Of a stretch of 64,000 bases of DNA, positions 54,357 through 63,731 are shown in pieces. The notes below the pieces were generated by a model. The model was not told the DNA's origin and did not search any database. It saw only the letters and a list, made by a program, of their open reading frames with translations. Made by a program: the position numbers and the translations under genes. The stretch is from Terrabacter tumescens. Its GTDB lineage: Bacteria; Actinomycetota; Actinomycetes; Actinomycetales; Dermatophilaceae. The stretch's first letter is position 1. The number at the start of each line of letters is the position of its first letter. The stretch lies in the NCBI RefSeq assembly GCF_014646815.1, contig NZ_BMNZ01000001.1:558001-622000 (forward strand), given 5' to 3'.

Positions 54357-55259
54357 TCATGGCCGCCAGACCCAGTTGCGCCGGTCGTAGACCTCGACGA
54401 AGCCCGAGCGCAGCATGTTCTGGAGCGACGGGTTGTGCGCACCCTCGGACTCCTGCCACGTCTCGGTGCTCATCCACCCGCACCCCGCGGCGCGAGCCGC
54501 CTCGACCCGCACGCGCATGAACGCCGACTGGGCGCCGCGGCCCCTGGCCTCGGGAAGGGTCGCGGCACCGCAGAAGGCAGCCGCAGGACCGGCGACGTGC
54601 AGGTTGGCTGCCGCGACGAGCCGGTCGCCGTCCCAGGCGCCGTAGGCGGTGAAGCCCCGTCCACCGGCCCCGGCGGCGGCGAACATGGACAGCAGGTGCG
54701 GCTCGGGCGGCATACCGAATCCCGTGGCGAAGACGCGGGCGTACGCGTCGGTGTCGTCCCTGCCGATCCTGCCGATCCGGAGCTCGGTGACCGAGGGGCT
54801 GACGGGCACGTCGGCGTGCCGGAGCAGCTTGGCCCACACGGACCCGCCGACGATGCCGTGCGGGGCGCACAGCTCGTCCCAGTCCTCCGGCAGCAGGGAC
54901 GGAGCGACCTGCAGCGTCATGGCCGGGGCTCCGGCCGTCGCATAGAGGTCCACCAGGTGCGCGACGAGGTCCTCGGTGACGGGCGCCGCCAGCCCGAACC
55001 CCAGGGCCTTGTTCCAGTAGCCGCCCGTGGGGTCGGCAGCCATGACGACGGCCACGCCTCCGGCGACGCGCTCCGAGTGCATGCCGAGCGCCCTCCTGGC
55101 CTCGGTCGGCGCACCGTCGTGCAGGGCGAGCATGAACTCCGCCTCGGCGGTCTCGGCGAGGGCGACCGCGGCGGTCAGGTCCAGGCCAAGGGCGGCCAGA
55201 GCTCCCGGCGAGGCACCGGACGACCTGCCCGGCCCGGTGTCGTCGGTCGTCCCCTCCAT
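54357..55259 (-). CDS. GNAT-family N-acetyltransferase
   Basis: The 300-aa protein has a C-terminal GNAT domain: [20 protein letters not shown] near residue 160, and the acetyl-CoA loop [20 protein letters not shown] near 240 (R/Q-x-x-G-x-G/A pattern), ending in [18 protein letters not shown]. The N-terminal half is probably a second, degenerate GNAT fold. Substrate unknown. GGAAGGGAG precedes the ATG at 55259. Confidence 0.85.
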   Translation of the reverse strand: MEGTTDDTGPGRSSGASPGALAALGLDLTAAVALAETAEAEFMLALHDGAPTEARRALGMHSERVAGGVAVVMAADPTGGYWNKALGFGLAAPVTEDLVAHLVDLYATAGAPAMTLQVAPSLLPEDWDELCAPHGIVGGSVWAKLLRHADVPVSPSVTELRIGRIGRDDTDAYARVFATGFGMPPEPHLLSMFAAAGAGGRGFTAYGAWDGDRLVAAANLHVAGPAAAFCGAATLPEARGRGAQSAFMRVRVEAARAAGCGWMSTETWQESEGAHNPSLQNMLRSGFVEVYDRRNWVWRP

Positions 55260-55527
55260 GACGCACTCCCTTCCTCGGCGCCGTTCCGAGCGGCTCGGCG
55301 GCTCACCAGTATCCGCTCGGAGGTGCGGTCGGAGGAGTGGTTCGAGCCCACTGGGGCCCCACTCATGGCCCGCTCATGCCCGCTCATGCCCGGTCAAGGG
55401 GCGCCGACAGCCAAACCGCGTCGCCCGTCCTGCCGGTGTCTCGATACCCTTGCCGAGCCGCACCCAGCGGCTCACACCCACGACCCGTCGCCCGCCGCCG
55501 GGTCCTGTCGAACGAGGAGCACCAACC

Positions 55528-57513
55528 GTGTCTGCACAGATCACCGTCACCGTCGCCGGAAGCGAGCGATCGGTCGCGGAGCAGACGACGGCGGGTGAGC
55601 TCTTCGAGGGTGACCGCGCCGTCGTCGTCGCGCGCGTCAACGGTCAGCTGCGCGACCTCTTCCACGTCCTCGGCGACGGCGACACCGTCGAGCCGGTGAC
55701 CGTCGACAGCGAGGACGGCCTCGCCGTCCTGCGCCACTCGACCGCCCACGTGCTCGCCCAGGCAGTCCAGTCGCTCCACGCCGACGCCAAGCTCGGCATC
55801 GGCCCGCCGATTCGCGACGGCTTCTACTACGACTTCGACGTCGAGACCCCGTTCAACCCCGATGACCTCAAGGCCCTCGAGAAGGCCATGCAGAAGATCA
55901 TCAACGAGGGGCAGACGTTCTCCCGTCGCGTCGTCACCGACGCCGATGCGCTCGAGGAGCTCAAGGGCGAGCCGTACAAGTGCGAGCTCGTCGGTCTCAA
56001 GGGCGGCAACGCCGACGAGGCCGCCGAGGGCGCGGGCGTCGAGGTCGGGGCCGGCGAGCTGACGATCTACGACAACATCCGCCGCGACGGCACCCGCGCC
56101 TGGGGCGACCTCTGCCGCGGGCCGCACATCCCGAGCACCAAGCTCATCGGCAACGCCTTCAAGCTGATGCGCTCGGCCGCCGCCTACTGGCGCGGCTCCG
56201 AGAAGAACCCGCAGCTCCAGCGCGTCTACGGCACCGCGTGGCCGACCAAGGACGAGCTCAAGGCGTACCTCGACCGCCTCGCCGAGGCCGAGCGTCGCGA
56301 CCACCGCCGCATCGGCGCCGAGATGGACCTCTTCAGCTTCCCCGACGAGCTCGGCTCCGGCCTCGTGGTCTTCCACCCCAAGGGCGGCGTCATCAAGCGC
56401 GAGATGGAGGACTACGTCCGCCGTCGGCACATCGAGGAGGGCTTCTCCTACGTCGGCACGCCGCACATCAGCAAGGAGGCGCTGTTCCACACCTCCGGGC
56501 ACCTGCCGTACTACGCCGACACGATGTTCCCCCCGATGGAGCTCGAGGGCGCGAAGTACCAGCTGAAGGCGATGAGCTGCCCCATGCACAACCTCATCTA
56601 CCAGTCGCGCGGGCGCTCGTACCGCGAGCTGCCGCTGCGCCTCTTCGAGTTCGGCGGCGTCTACCGCTACGAGAAGTCCGGCGTCGTGCACGGCCTGACC
56701 CGCGTGCGCGGCATGACGCAGGACGACTCGCACAGCTACGTCACCGCCGAGCAGGCCCCCTCCGAGATCAAGCACCTGCTCGACTTCGTGCTCGGGCTGC
56801 TCAAGGACTTCGGCCTCGACGACTTCTACCTCGAGCTGTCCACCCGTGACACCGAGGGCGAGAAGTCCTCGAAGTTCATCGGCTCCGACGAGCAGTGGGA
56901 GGCCGCCACCAAGGTGCTCGAGGAGGTCGCCACGGCGTCCGGTCTCGAGCTCGTGCCCGACCCGGGCGGCGCCGCGTTCTACGGCCCCAAGATCTCGGTG
57001 CAGGCGCGTGACGCCATCGGACGCACCTGGCAGATGTCGACGATCCAGTACGACTTCAACCAGCCCGAGCGCTTCGGTCTCGAGTACCAGGCCGCCGACG
57101 GTTCACGCCAGCAGCCGGTCATGATCCACTCGGCGAAGTTCGGCTCGATCGAGCGCTTCCTCGGCGTGCTCGTCGAGCACTACGCCGGCGCGTTCCCGGT
57201 GTGGCTGGCCCCGGTCCAGGCCCTCGGCGTGCCGGTGGCCGAGGACTACGCCGACTACCTCGGTGAGGTGCTGGACCGCCTGAGGCGCAAGGGAGTTCGC
57301 GTCGAGCTGGACGCGAGCGACGACCGCTTCCCCAAGAAGATCCGCAACGCGAGCAAGTCGAAGGTGCCCTTCACGCTCATCGCGGGCGAGGAGGACCGCG
57401 CCGCCGGCGCGGTGTCGTTCCGCTACCGCGACGGCTCGCAGAAGAACGGCGTCCCGGTCGACGACGCGATCGCCGAGATCGTCGCGGCGATCGAGAGCCG
57501 CGCCCAGGTCTGA
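55528..57513 (+). CDS. thrS: Threonine-tRNA ligase
   Basis: The 661-aa class II synthetase has, in order, an N-terminal TGS domain ([20 protein letters not shown]), the tRNA-SAD editing domain ([13 protein letters not shown] with a zinc-type [10 protein letters not shown]), the catalytic core ([20 protein letters not shown] with the zinc Cys, and [20 protein letters not shown]) and the C-terminal anticodon-binding domain. The GTG start follows CGAGGAGC. No T-box leader is recognisable in the 268 bp upstream, which hold only short CCCGCTCATG repeats (55371-55390). A strong terminator follows. Confidence 0.97.
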   Translation: MSAQITVTVAGSERSVAEQTTAGELFEGDRAVVVARVNGQLRDLFHVLGDGDTVEPVTVDSEDGLAVLRHSTAHVLAQAVQSLHADAKLGIGPPIRDGFYYDFDVETPFNPDDLKALEKAMQKIINEGQTFSRRVVTDADALEELKGEPYKCELVGLKGGNADEAAEGAGVEVGAGELTIYDNIRRDGTRAWGDLCRGPHIPSTKLIGNAFKLMRSAAAYWRGSEKNPQLQRVYGTAWPTKDELKAYLDRLAEAERRDHRRIGAEMDLFSFPDELGSGLVVFHPKGGVIKREMEDYVRRRHIEEGFSYVGTPHISKEALFHTSGHLPYYADTMFPPMELEGAKYQLKAMSCPMHNLIYQSRGRSYRELPLRLFEFGGVYRYEKSGVVHGLTRVRGMTQDDSHSYVTAEQAPSEIKHLLDFVLGLLKDFGLDDFYLELSTRDTEGEKSSKFIGSDEQWEAATKVLEEVATASGLELVPDPGGAAFYGPKISVQARDAIGRTWQMSTIQYDFNQPERFGLEYQAADGSRQQPVMIHSAKFGSIERFLGVLVEHYAGAFPVWLAPVQALGVPVAEDYADYLGEVLDRLRRKGVRVELDASDDRFPKKIRNASKSKVPFTLIAGEEDRAAGAVSFRYRDGSQKNGVPVDDAIAEIVAAIESRAQV

Positions 57514-57556
57514 GGTCGCACCCGCCACGACGGCGTATGCCGTGTGGTGACGCGAG

Positions 57557-57592
57557 AGGAGCCCCCGCCGACGTCGTCGGCGGGGGCTCCTT
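57557..57592 (+). terminator. Terminator of thrS
   Basis: A perfect 16-bp GC-rich stem (AGGAGCCCCCGCCGAC and its complement, 3-nt loop) is followed by TCG, 44 bases after the stop. It may also serve the convergent lipoprotein gene. Confidence 0.85.
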
Positions 57593-57613
57593 CGCTACGC
57601 GCTGCAGTGGTCG

Positions 57614-58114
57614 TCAGAGGATCGGCAGCGTCACCCCGGCCGCGGTGCACACGCCGGCGTTGCCCATGACAGCCGCGCCGAGGCTCGACTTGGTGTCGGC
57701 CGACACCGACCCGTCGCGGGTGTCGCTCAGCTCGAGCGTCCACAGCTCGATGACGGCGTAGAGGCCCCGGAACTTGTCCGGCGCCTGCTCCTTCTGGGAG
57801 GTCGCCTCGTCGTGGAGAGCCATCCACGCGGCGCTGTCCGCGACGTCCTTCTGGCCCTGGGCGTGGACGCGACGGTTGAGCTCGACGTAGGCCTCGCAGT
57901 GCTTCTTGGCGACGGGGACGTCGGCGTCGTCGAAGACGACCGTCGACGGCGACCCGCCCGGGCCGTCTGCCGTCTCCGCCGCGGTGGCAGAGGCGGTCGA
58001 TGTGGCCGACGCGGGCGACGAGGCCGAGGGCGTGGCCTGGCCTGTCCCGGAGGTCGAGCAGCCCGCGACCGCGAGCGTGCAGAGGAGGGCGGCGAGCACC
58101 CTGGTGGTGAGCAT
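57614..58114 (-). CDS. Putative lipoprotein
   Basis: The 166-aa product starts with a lipoprotein signal peptide (LAALLCTLAVAGCSTSG, lipobox VAGC near residue 19), then a Ser/Thr/Ala-rich linker and a helical domain (AKKHCEAYVELNRRVHAQGQ) with two further Cys residues. No family is recognised. Similar small mature domains occur in actinobacterial surface lipoproteins. It lies near a divergent lgt gene (61608), whose enzyme class would lipidate it, but co-regulation is not shown. Confidence 0.8.
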   Translation of the reverse strand: MLTTRVLAALLCTLAVAGCSTSGTGQATPSASSPASATSTASATAAETADGPGGSPSTVVFDDADVPVAKKHCEAYVELNRRVHAQGQKDVADSAAWMALHDEATSQKEQAPDKFRGLYAVIELWTLELSDTRDGSVSADTKSSLGAAVMGNAGVCTAAGVTLPIL

Positions 58115-58238
58115 GGAAGTGGTACCCCTGTCTGTCGGCGACCCGAGCGGTCGCGTCGCGAGCGTACGAGGCCGTCCGTCAGATGCGGACCGCGGGGTGG
58201 CCGAGGGCGCGGAGGAGGGACACGGCATACGACCTGTT

Positions 58239-58265
58239 TGTCCGATGTCCGGCGTCCATCGGACA
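58239..58265. promoter_or_regulatory. 9-bp-arm dyad upstream of the GH92 gene
   Basis: TGTCCGATG, a 9-base spacer, then CATCGGACA: a perfect inverted repeat 82 bases before the mannosidase start, with near-symmetric CCTGT flanks. The size fits an operator for a sugar-responsive repressor. No regulator gene is adjacent. Confidence 0.6.
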
Positions 58266-58347
58266 GGACAGGCGTCTCGGGTTGCCCGTCCCACCGGACG
58301 ACACGAGTCTCGGGAAGGACACCGTCGTCGCCCCAGAAGGAACGTCC

Positions 58348-61300
58348 ATGCGCACCGTGCTCCGCTCGCTCGGCACCGTCGTCCTCGCCGCCACCGCCCT
58401 CGGGCCCGTGCTGCCCCCAGGCGCACCCCCGACGGCCGCGGCCGCCGAGCCGCTCGTCGGCTCCGTCAACCCGTTCATCGGCACCCAGGACAACGGCAAC
58501 ACCTTCCCGGGTGCCAGCGCCCCGTTCGGGATGGTCCAGGTCAGCCCGGACACCGGGGGAGAGGGTGGCTACGACTACTCGCAGAAGTCGATCTACGGCT
58601 TCAGCCAGACCCACCTGTCCGGGGTGGGCTGTCCGGTCGTCGGGGAGCTGCCCGTCATGCCGACGAGCGGCGCCATCACGAGCGTCGACTCGTCGCGCTA
58701 CGCGTCGGCGTACTCCCACTCCGACGAGGAGGCGAGCCCCGGCTACTACCGCGTGGGCCTGCCGGCCTACGGCGTCCAGGCCGAGCTGACGGCGACGGAC
58801 CGCACCGGGTGGCAGCGCTTCACCTTCCCGGCCGACAAGGCCGCCAACGTCCTGCTCAACACGGGCAAGGCCAACATGCGCGTCTTCGACTCGGAGGTGC
58901 ACGTCATCGGCGACCGCGTGGTCGAGGGCCGCATCCACGACGGCAACTTCTGCGCGGGCAAGGACGAGCACACGGTCTACTTCCGCGCCGAGTTCGACCG
59001 GCCCTTCAGCTCGTTCGGCACCTGGAGCGGCTCCACCCTGACGGCCGGCGCGCGTGACGCGTCGACCAAGGCCGGCGGCAACGGCGCTGCCCTGACGTTC
59101 CCCGACGGCACGACCTCGGTGACGATGAAGGTCGGCCTCAGCTACACCGGAGCCGACGGCGCGCGGGCCAACCTCGCCAAGGAGACCGGCGACGGCTTCG
59201 ACTTCGACGCGACGCGTGCCGCCCTGACGCAGCGGTGGGAGTCCGAGCTCGGCAAGGCCCGCATCACGGGCGGCACCGACGAGCGACGGACGGCGTACTA
59301 CACGGCGCTCTACCACTCGCTCATGCACCCGAACCTCGCCTCGGACGTCGACGGGCGCTACCACGGCTGGGACGGGAAGAACCACGTCGCCGACGGCTAC
59401 ACGCCCCGGCAGAACTTCTCGCTGTGGGACACCTACCGGCCGCAGAACCAGCTGCTCGAGGTGCTCGCCCCCGACGTCGCCCGCGACTCCTACCTCTCGG
59501 TGCTCGCCATCGGGCGCGAGGGCGGCTGGCTGCCCCGCTGGGCCCTCGTCAACAGCGAGACCAACATCATGACCGGCGACCCCGTGACGCCGTTCCTCGT
59601 GGAGGGCTGGAGCAAGGGCTTCCTCGCCGGGCACGAGGCGGAGGCGTACGCGCTGCTCAAGCAGAACGCGACCGAGCAGCCGCCGGCCGACAGCCAGTAC
59701 AACGGGCGATCCGGCCAGCACTGGTACGAGAAGCTCGGGTACATCCCGTTCGGCCTGCGGGTCGGCACCGACTGCGTCTCGCACGGTGGTGACGACGACT
59801 GCGCCCACCCGGCGTCCGCGACGATGGAGTACTCCGCGGCCGACGCCTCGCTCGCCCTCATGGCCAAGGGCCTCGGCCACACCGCCGACGCGTCGATGCT
59901 CACCGAGCGCAGCGGCTGGTACAAGAACCTCTGGGACGCCGACACGCAGTCGTTCCGTCCGCGGATGAGCGACGGCACGTGGCTCGACCCGTACGACCCC
60001 GTCGAGGCCTCGCACGCCTTCCACGAGGGCGGCTCCTACCAGTACCAGTGGCTCGCCCCGCAGGACCCGGCCGGTCTGGTGAAGCTCATGGGCGGCCGTG
60101 CGACGACGGAGAAGCGCCTCGACGACTTCTTCGCCTACGACAAGCTGCTCATCGACCCGGCCGGCACCGCCCGGACCGACTGGATCGAGGCGACCTACGC
60201 CTACTACAGCAAGCCGACGTACAACCCGAACAACGAGCCCGACCTGCTCGCGCCCTACACCTACGCCTGGGTGCAGCAGCCGGCGAAGATCGCGACCGTG
60301 GCCCGCGCCGCGTTCACGCTCTTCACCGACGGGGCCGACGGCATGACGGGCAACGACGACCTGGGCACGATGTCCGCGTGGTACGTCTTCTCGTCGTGGG
60401 GCCTCTACCCGACGATGAGCGGCGCGAACTACTTCGTCGTCAGCTCGCCGCAGTTCGAGCGCGTCGACATCGACGTCGCGACGCCGACGTCGGTGCGGAC
60501 CGGACAGGGCGGTGCCCTCACGATCACGGCACCCGGCGTCTCCGACGACCGGCGCTACGTCCAGACCCTGACGGTCAACGGCGCGAAGAGCACGAAGAGC
60601 TGGGTCGGTTGGGATGCGCTGCGTCAGGGCGGCACGCTCGCCCACACCGTGGGCACGACGCCCAGCCGTTGGGGCACGACCCCCGCGGACGTGCCGCCGT
60701 CGGCGGTCCAGGCGAGCCGCGACCCGCGTCTGTCGCTGTCGATGACGGCGCGCCCCAACCCGGTCGTCGTCCCGACGGGAGCGCGTGAGGCACGACTGTC
60801 CGTCGACCTCGTCGGCCAGGCTCCCAAGAGCCTGCCGGTCACCGTCGACGTCACGACGCCGCAGGGCTGGTCCGCCGAGGTGGGCGCGAGCGGCGAGGGG
60901 TCGACCGTGCTGCGCAGCAACGGCGTCCCGGCGAGCGCGTCGGTGCCCGTGACCCTCGCGCTGCCGGCAGGGCTCGGTACCGGTTCCCACGAGGTGCGGG
61001 TCACGGCCTCGGCGCCCGGTGTCGAACCCGTGACGCGGACCGTCACCGTGCAGCTCCAGGAGGCTCTGTCCTGCGTCTCGGGCGCCACGGGCTGCGCCGT
61101 TGACCTCGCCCCGGCACGCAACCACGACGGGACGGCGACGGTCGCCGCTCCGAGCGAGGGCAACTTCGACAACAGCGGGTGGAGCTACGACGCCGCGCTG
61201 CTCCCAGCCGCGGGCACGTGGGACTGGAACGGCGTGTCGTATGCCGCTCCGGTGACCTCGGGCACGACGGCGAACTTCGTCGAGGGGCGCGGTCAGACGC

Positions 61301-61629
61301 TGCTCGTGCCGGCGGCGAGCCGCAGCTCGATCCACGTCATCGGCTCGACGCACAACGGCGACGTGTCCACGGCGCTGCGCCTGACCTACACCGACGGCAG
61401 TGTGCAGTCGGTGCCGATCTCGTTGACCGACTGGGCCGCCGGGAGCGGGCACAACGGCAACGCGGTGGCCATCGCGATGGACCACCGGATCAAGGGCGGC
61501 TCAGGCGTCGACGGGCCGCCGGTTCAGCTCTTCGGAACCACCGTGGCCGCTGACCCGGCCAGGCAGCTCCAGTCGATCACCCTCCCGGGCGACGACCGCT
61601 TCGAGGTCTACGCGGTCTCGCTCGGCTGA
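58348..61629 (+). CDS. Secreted GH92 family alpha-mannosidase
   Basis: The 1093-aa product has a signal peptide (LRSLGTVVLAATALGPVLPP, cleavage likely after TAAAA near 33) and a GH92 core (VNPFIGTQDNGNTFPGASAP, GIGREGG-like LAIGREGGWLPRWALVNS, ATMEYSAADASLALMAKGLG, GLYPTMSGANYFVVSSP). NDDLGTMSAWYVFSSWG carries acidic residues typical of the calcium-dependent catalytic site. After about residue 790 come Ig-like and carbohydrate-binding-type C-terminal domains (SVDLVGQAPKSLPVTVDV; GWSYDAALLPAAGTWDWNGV). GH92 enzymes trim alpha-mannose from fungal or host N-glycans. The last 22 bases overlap lgt. Confidence 0.93.
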   Translation: MRTVLRSLGTVVLAATALGPVLPPGAPPTAAAAEPLVGSVNPFIGTQDNGNTFPGASAPFGMVQVSPDTGGEGGYDYSQKSIYGFSQTHLSGVGCPVVGELPVMPTSGAITSVDSSRYASAYSHSDEEASPGYYRVGLPAYGVQAELTATDRTGWQRFTFPADKAANVLLNTGKANMRVFDSEVHVIGDRVVEGRIHDGNFCAGKDEHTVYFRAEFDRPFSSFGTWSGSTLTAGARDASTKAGGNGAALTFPDGTTSVTMKVGLSYTGADGARANLAKETGDGFDFDATRAALTQRWESELGKARITGGTDERRTAYYTALYHSLMHPNLASDVDGRYHGWDGKNHVADGYTPRQNFSLWDTYRPQNQLLEVLAPDVARDSYLSVLAIGREGGWLPRWALVNSETNIMTGDPVTPFLVEGWSKGFLAGHEAEAYALLKQNATEQPPADSQYNGRSGQHWYEKLGYIPFGLRVGTDCVSHGGDDDCAHPASATMEYSAADASLALMAKGLGHTADASMLTERSGWYKNLWDADTQSFRPRMSDGTWLDPYDPVEASHAFHEGGSYQYQWLAPQDPAGLVKLMGGRATTEKRLDDFFAYDKLLIDPAGTARTDWIEATYAYYSKPTYNPNNEPDLLAPYTYAWVQQPAKIATVARAAFTLFTDGADGMTGNDDLGTMSAWYVFSSWGLYPTMSGANYFVVSSPQFERVDIDVATPTSVRTGQGGALTITAPGVSDDRRYVQTLTVNGAKSTKSWVGWDALRQGGTLAHTVGTTPSRWGTTPADVPPSAVQASRDPRLSLSMTARPNPVVVPTGAREARLSVDLVGQAPKSLPVTVDVTTPQGWSAEVGASGEGSTVLRSNGVPASASVPVTLALPAGLGTGSHEVRVTASAPGVEPVTRTVTVQLQEALSCVSGATGCAVDLAPARNHDGTATVAAPSEGNFDNSGWSYDAALLPAAGTWDWNGVSYAAPVTSGTTANFVEGRGQTLLVPAASRSSIHVIGSTHNGDVSTALRLTYTDGSVQSVPISLTDWAAGSGHNGNAVAIAMDHRIKGGSGVDGPPVQLFGTTVAADPARQLQSITLPGDDRFEVYAVSLG

Positions 61630-62531
61630 GGCTCCCGCGTCTCGTCCGCCTCCGGGTCCGGTGCCGTCGCGCGCCGGGCCCGGAGGCGGAGCAGACACAC
61701 GAGGCCGACGACGAGGAAGAGGGCGGAGAGGTACTGCGCCTGGCTCAGCGCCAAGGGGCCGTGCAGCTCGTTGACCCGGAAGGGCTCGATGGCGAGCCGC
61801 TCGGCGGCTGCGAGCACGATCCAGAGGCTGAACAGCCAGCCGGCCCGGTACGGGTGGCGCCGCAGCGCCCAGAGGACCCCGAAGAGGACGAGCGCCATCG
61901 CCGTCTCCCAGATCGGCGTCGGGTGCACGCCCGGGGCCGGGATCTGCACCCCGAGGATGTTGCCCTCGTACTGCTGGGCCCACAGCCACGACGGCAGCCA
62001 CCCGGGCTTGTCGGCGAGGTCGGCGGCGACACCCCAGTCGCCGTCGCCCGAGACCTGGCAGCCGATGCGCCCGACGGCGTAGCCGAGCATCAGGGCCGGA
62101 GCGGCTGCGTCGAGGAACGGGGCGACCCGGATCCGCTTGCGGCGCAAGATGACCACGCCCACCGCGGTCGCGACGACCAGGCCTCCGATGATGTTGAAGC
62201 CGTTGCTGCTGAAGACCTGCTCCACCGGGTCGGCGAGCACCGCGCCCGGGTCCTCGGCCAGCGAGAAGAGCTTGGCGCCGGCGATGCCCGATAGGAGCAT
62301 GGCGGCCGCGAAGGTCGTCGTGAGCTCGTCGAGCTGCTCGAGCGACGCCGGACCGCCGAGCTCGCCGCCGGACCAGCGGCGACGCAGCTCGATGCGCAGG
62401 ACGAACGTGGCGGCGACGAGCGCCACCAGCACCAGCAGGCCGAACATCGGCATCGGCAGCGGCAGGTCGGCGCCCGTCAGGGCCTTCACGACATCGCTGA
62501 GGTAGGGGTATGCGTCGTCCGGGGTGGGCAC
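61608..62531 (-). CDS. lgt: Prolipoprotein diacylglyceryl transferase, divergent type
   Basis: The 307-aa membrane protein has about seven hydrophobic segments and the Lgt arrangement: FNIIGGLVVATAVGVVILRR, then GYAVGRIGCQVSGDGDWG in the place of the canonical GRIGNFIN-GE-WG signature, then HPTPIWETAMALVLFGVLWA and RLAIEPFRVNELHGPLALSQ. The Asn and Glu of the classic motif are replaced (GC.VSGDGDWG). That form is known from an Lgt subgroup outside the usual actinobacterial enzyme, so it may be a second copy. Start GTG at 62531. Confidence 0.85.
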   Translation of the reverse strand: MPTPDDAYPYLSDVVKALTGADLPLPMPMFGLLVLVALVAATFVLRIELRRRWSGGELGGPASLEQLDELTTTFAAAMLLSGIAGAKLFSLAEDPGAVLADPVEQVFSSNGFNIIGGLVVATAVGVVILRRKRIRVAPFLDAAAPALMLGYAVGRIGCQVSGDGDWGVAADLADKPGWLPSWLWAQQYEGNILGVQIPAPGVHPTPIWETAMALVLFGVLWALRRHPYRAGWLFSLWIVLAAAERLAIEPFRVNELHGPLALSQAQYLSALFLVVGLVCLLRLRARRATAPDPEADETREPQPSETA

Positions 62532-62699
62532 AGCCGAACGGTAGGTTCCCGGCCGAGGCGGAGCAAGCCGCGGAGGAGAGCGCTCGAGGGGAGAAAGTTT
62601 CGCGGAAGTGGTTGCGCCACGGCTCGGGCGGGGTTACAACTGAAGTACCGAACCGCTTCGGCGGAACGGCTTCCGAATCACTTCGGTGATGACGAAGAG

Positions 62700-62732
62700 G
62701 AAGGCCCGGGAACTCATACTTCCCGGGCCTTC
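62700..62732. repeat. Stem-loop 1, loop CTCATAC
   Basis: GAAGGCCCGGGAA and TTCCCGGGCCTTC form a perfect 13-bp stem closing the heptaloop CTCATAC. It may act as a terminator or as part of a structured RNA. Confidence 0.85.
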
Positions 62733-62785
62733 ACCTTCCTGCCGTGCCGGCGCCCGACCGCGCCGGACGGGTCCCAGGTCGCCGG

Positions 62786-62810
62786 CCCTGCGGCTCTCAC
62801 ACCCGCAGGG
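62786..62810. repeat. Stem-loop 2, loop containing CTCACAC
   Basis: CCCTGCGG and CCGCAGGG form an 8-bp stem around CTCTCACAC. The stem shares its core with stem-loop 3. Confidence 0.8.
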
Positions 62811-62870
62811 TCGTTCCCTGTCCTGCCCCGTCCTGCCCCGTCGCGCCCCGTCATGCCCTGTCCCGCCTCG
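62811..62870. repeat. 10-bp tandem repeat (TCCTGCCCCG), six units
   Basis: Six consecutive 10-mers (two exact TCCTGCCCCG, others TCGTTCCCTG, TCGCGCCCCG, TCATGCCCTG, TCCCGCCTCG) start directly after stem-loop 2. The 10-bp unit is near one helical turn and does not keep a reading frame. Confidence 0.85.
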
Positions 62871-62913
62871 TCTCGACCGGCCGCGACGTGCACCCGAGCC
62901 GGGGGACGACGAA

Positions 62914-62942
62914 GGCCCTGCGGTCTCACACACCGCAGGGCC
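62914..62942. repeat. Stem-loop 3, loop CTCACAC
   Basis: GGCCCTGCGGT and ACCGCAGGGCC form a perfect 11-bp stem with loop CTCACAC. It is a longer relative of stem-loop 2, 128 bp away. Confidence 0.85.
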
Positions 62943-63077
62943 CGTCCTCCATTGAACCCAATCTCGGGGCTCGCGTGAAATCGACACGCTGCGGCACGGG
63001 ACTGCAACGGAGGCTCGCCGAGCCCTCCCGAAGCCCTCGAGGGGAGCCGACCCGGGGCCGCCCTAGGATCTGACACC

Positions 63078-63632
63078 ATGACGACCCAGGGCAGTGGCAC
63101 CGAGTCGGCGGCCGAGTTCGCCCACGTCGAGGACGGCTTCGAGCGGCTCTGGACGCCGCACCGGATGGCGTACATCCTCGGAGACAAGCCGACCGAGGCG
63201 GCCGGCCACGGCTGCCCGTTCTGCGCCGCTCCGCAGAAGCCGGACGCCGAGGGACTCATCGTCCACCGCGGCGAGCACTGCTACGTCGTGATGAATCTCT
63301 TCCCGTACAACCCGGGCCACGTCCTCGTCTGCCCGTACCGCCACGTCTCCCTCTACGTCGACCTCACCGAGGAGGAGACGACCGAGTTCACGGCCCTGAC
63401 GAAGCAGGCCATCGGCGCCCTCCAGGCCGCGTCGGAGCCGCACGGCTTCAACCTCGGCATGAACCAGGGCGCCGTCGCCGGGGCCGGCGTCGCGGCCCAC
63501 CTGCACCAGCACATCGTGCCGAGGTGGAGCGGCGACTCGAACTTCCTGCCGATCATCGCCCAGACCAAGGCGCTGCCCGTGCTCCTCGAGGACACCCGCG
63601 CCCGCCTCGTGGCGGCCTGGCCCAGCGACTGA
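63078..63632 (+). CDS. HIT-domain hydrolase/phosphorylase (Ap4A phosphorylase-like)
   Basis: The 184-aa protein has the HIT motif HLHQHIVPRW (near residue 142), a zinc-type GCPFCAAP near 50 and NPGHVLVCPYRHV. Its close resemblance and its thrS-HIT-pgsA context match the mycobacterial Ap4A phosphorylase (Rv2613c-type), which splits diadenosine tetraphosphate, a by-product of aminoacyl-tRNA synthetases. The lipoprotein, mannosidase and lgt genes separate it from thrS here. Confidence 0.9.
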   Translation: MTTQGSGTESAAEFAHVEDGFERLWTPHRMAYILGDKPTEAAGHGCPFCAAPQKPDAEGLIVHRGEHCYVVMNLFPYNPGHVLVCPYRHVSLYVDLTEEETTEFTALTKQAIGALQAASEPHGFNLGMNQGAVAGAGVAAHLHQHIVPRWSGDSNFLPIIAQTKALPVLLEDTRARLVAAWPSD

Positions 63633-63731
63633 CCACAGCCGCCCACGAGGAGCGGTCCCCGACGCCGCGACGCGCCACGACCCGAGCGCGGGGGCCTCGC
63701 ACCCCCGCGTGGTCAGTACGCTGTTGCCACC

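Larger units (their letters stand above)
62532..63077. other. 546-bp repeat-rich intergenic region
   Basis: Between lgt (minus) and the HIT gene (plus) I find no convincing gene. It contains three stem-loops with related loops and a 10-bp tandem repeat (listed separately). Two proline-rich frames on the plus strand and a 27-codon frame on the minus strand (MSSRAFLFVITEVIRKPFRR..., 62634-62717) come from or overlap these structures and lack support. Confidence 0.7.

Noticed and set aside
55260-55527. T-box riboswitch before thrS
   Set aside because: No specifier-loop/antiterminator arrangement or T-box consensus sequence could be seen.
57727-61485. 1252-codon minus-strand open frame opposite the GH92 gene
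   Set aside because: No domain or signal, amino-acid composition of an antisense shadow, and the plus strand encodes a full GH92 protein with signal peptide.
62634-62955. Small proline-rich or hydrophobic frames in the lgt-HIT intergenic region
   Set aside because: They arise from the hairpins and the 10-bp repeat. No ribosome-binding site, and the repeat unit would break any frame when its number changes.
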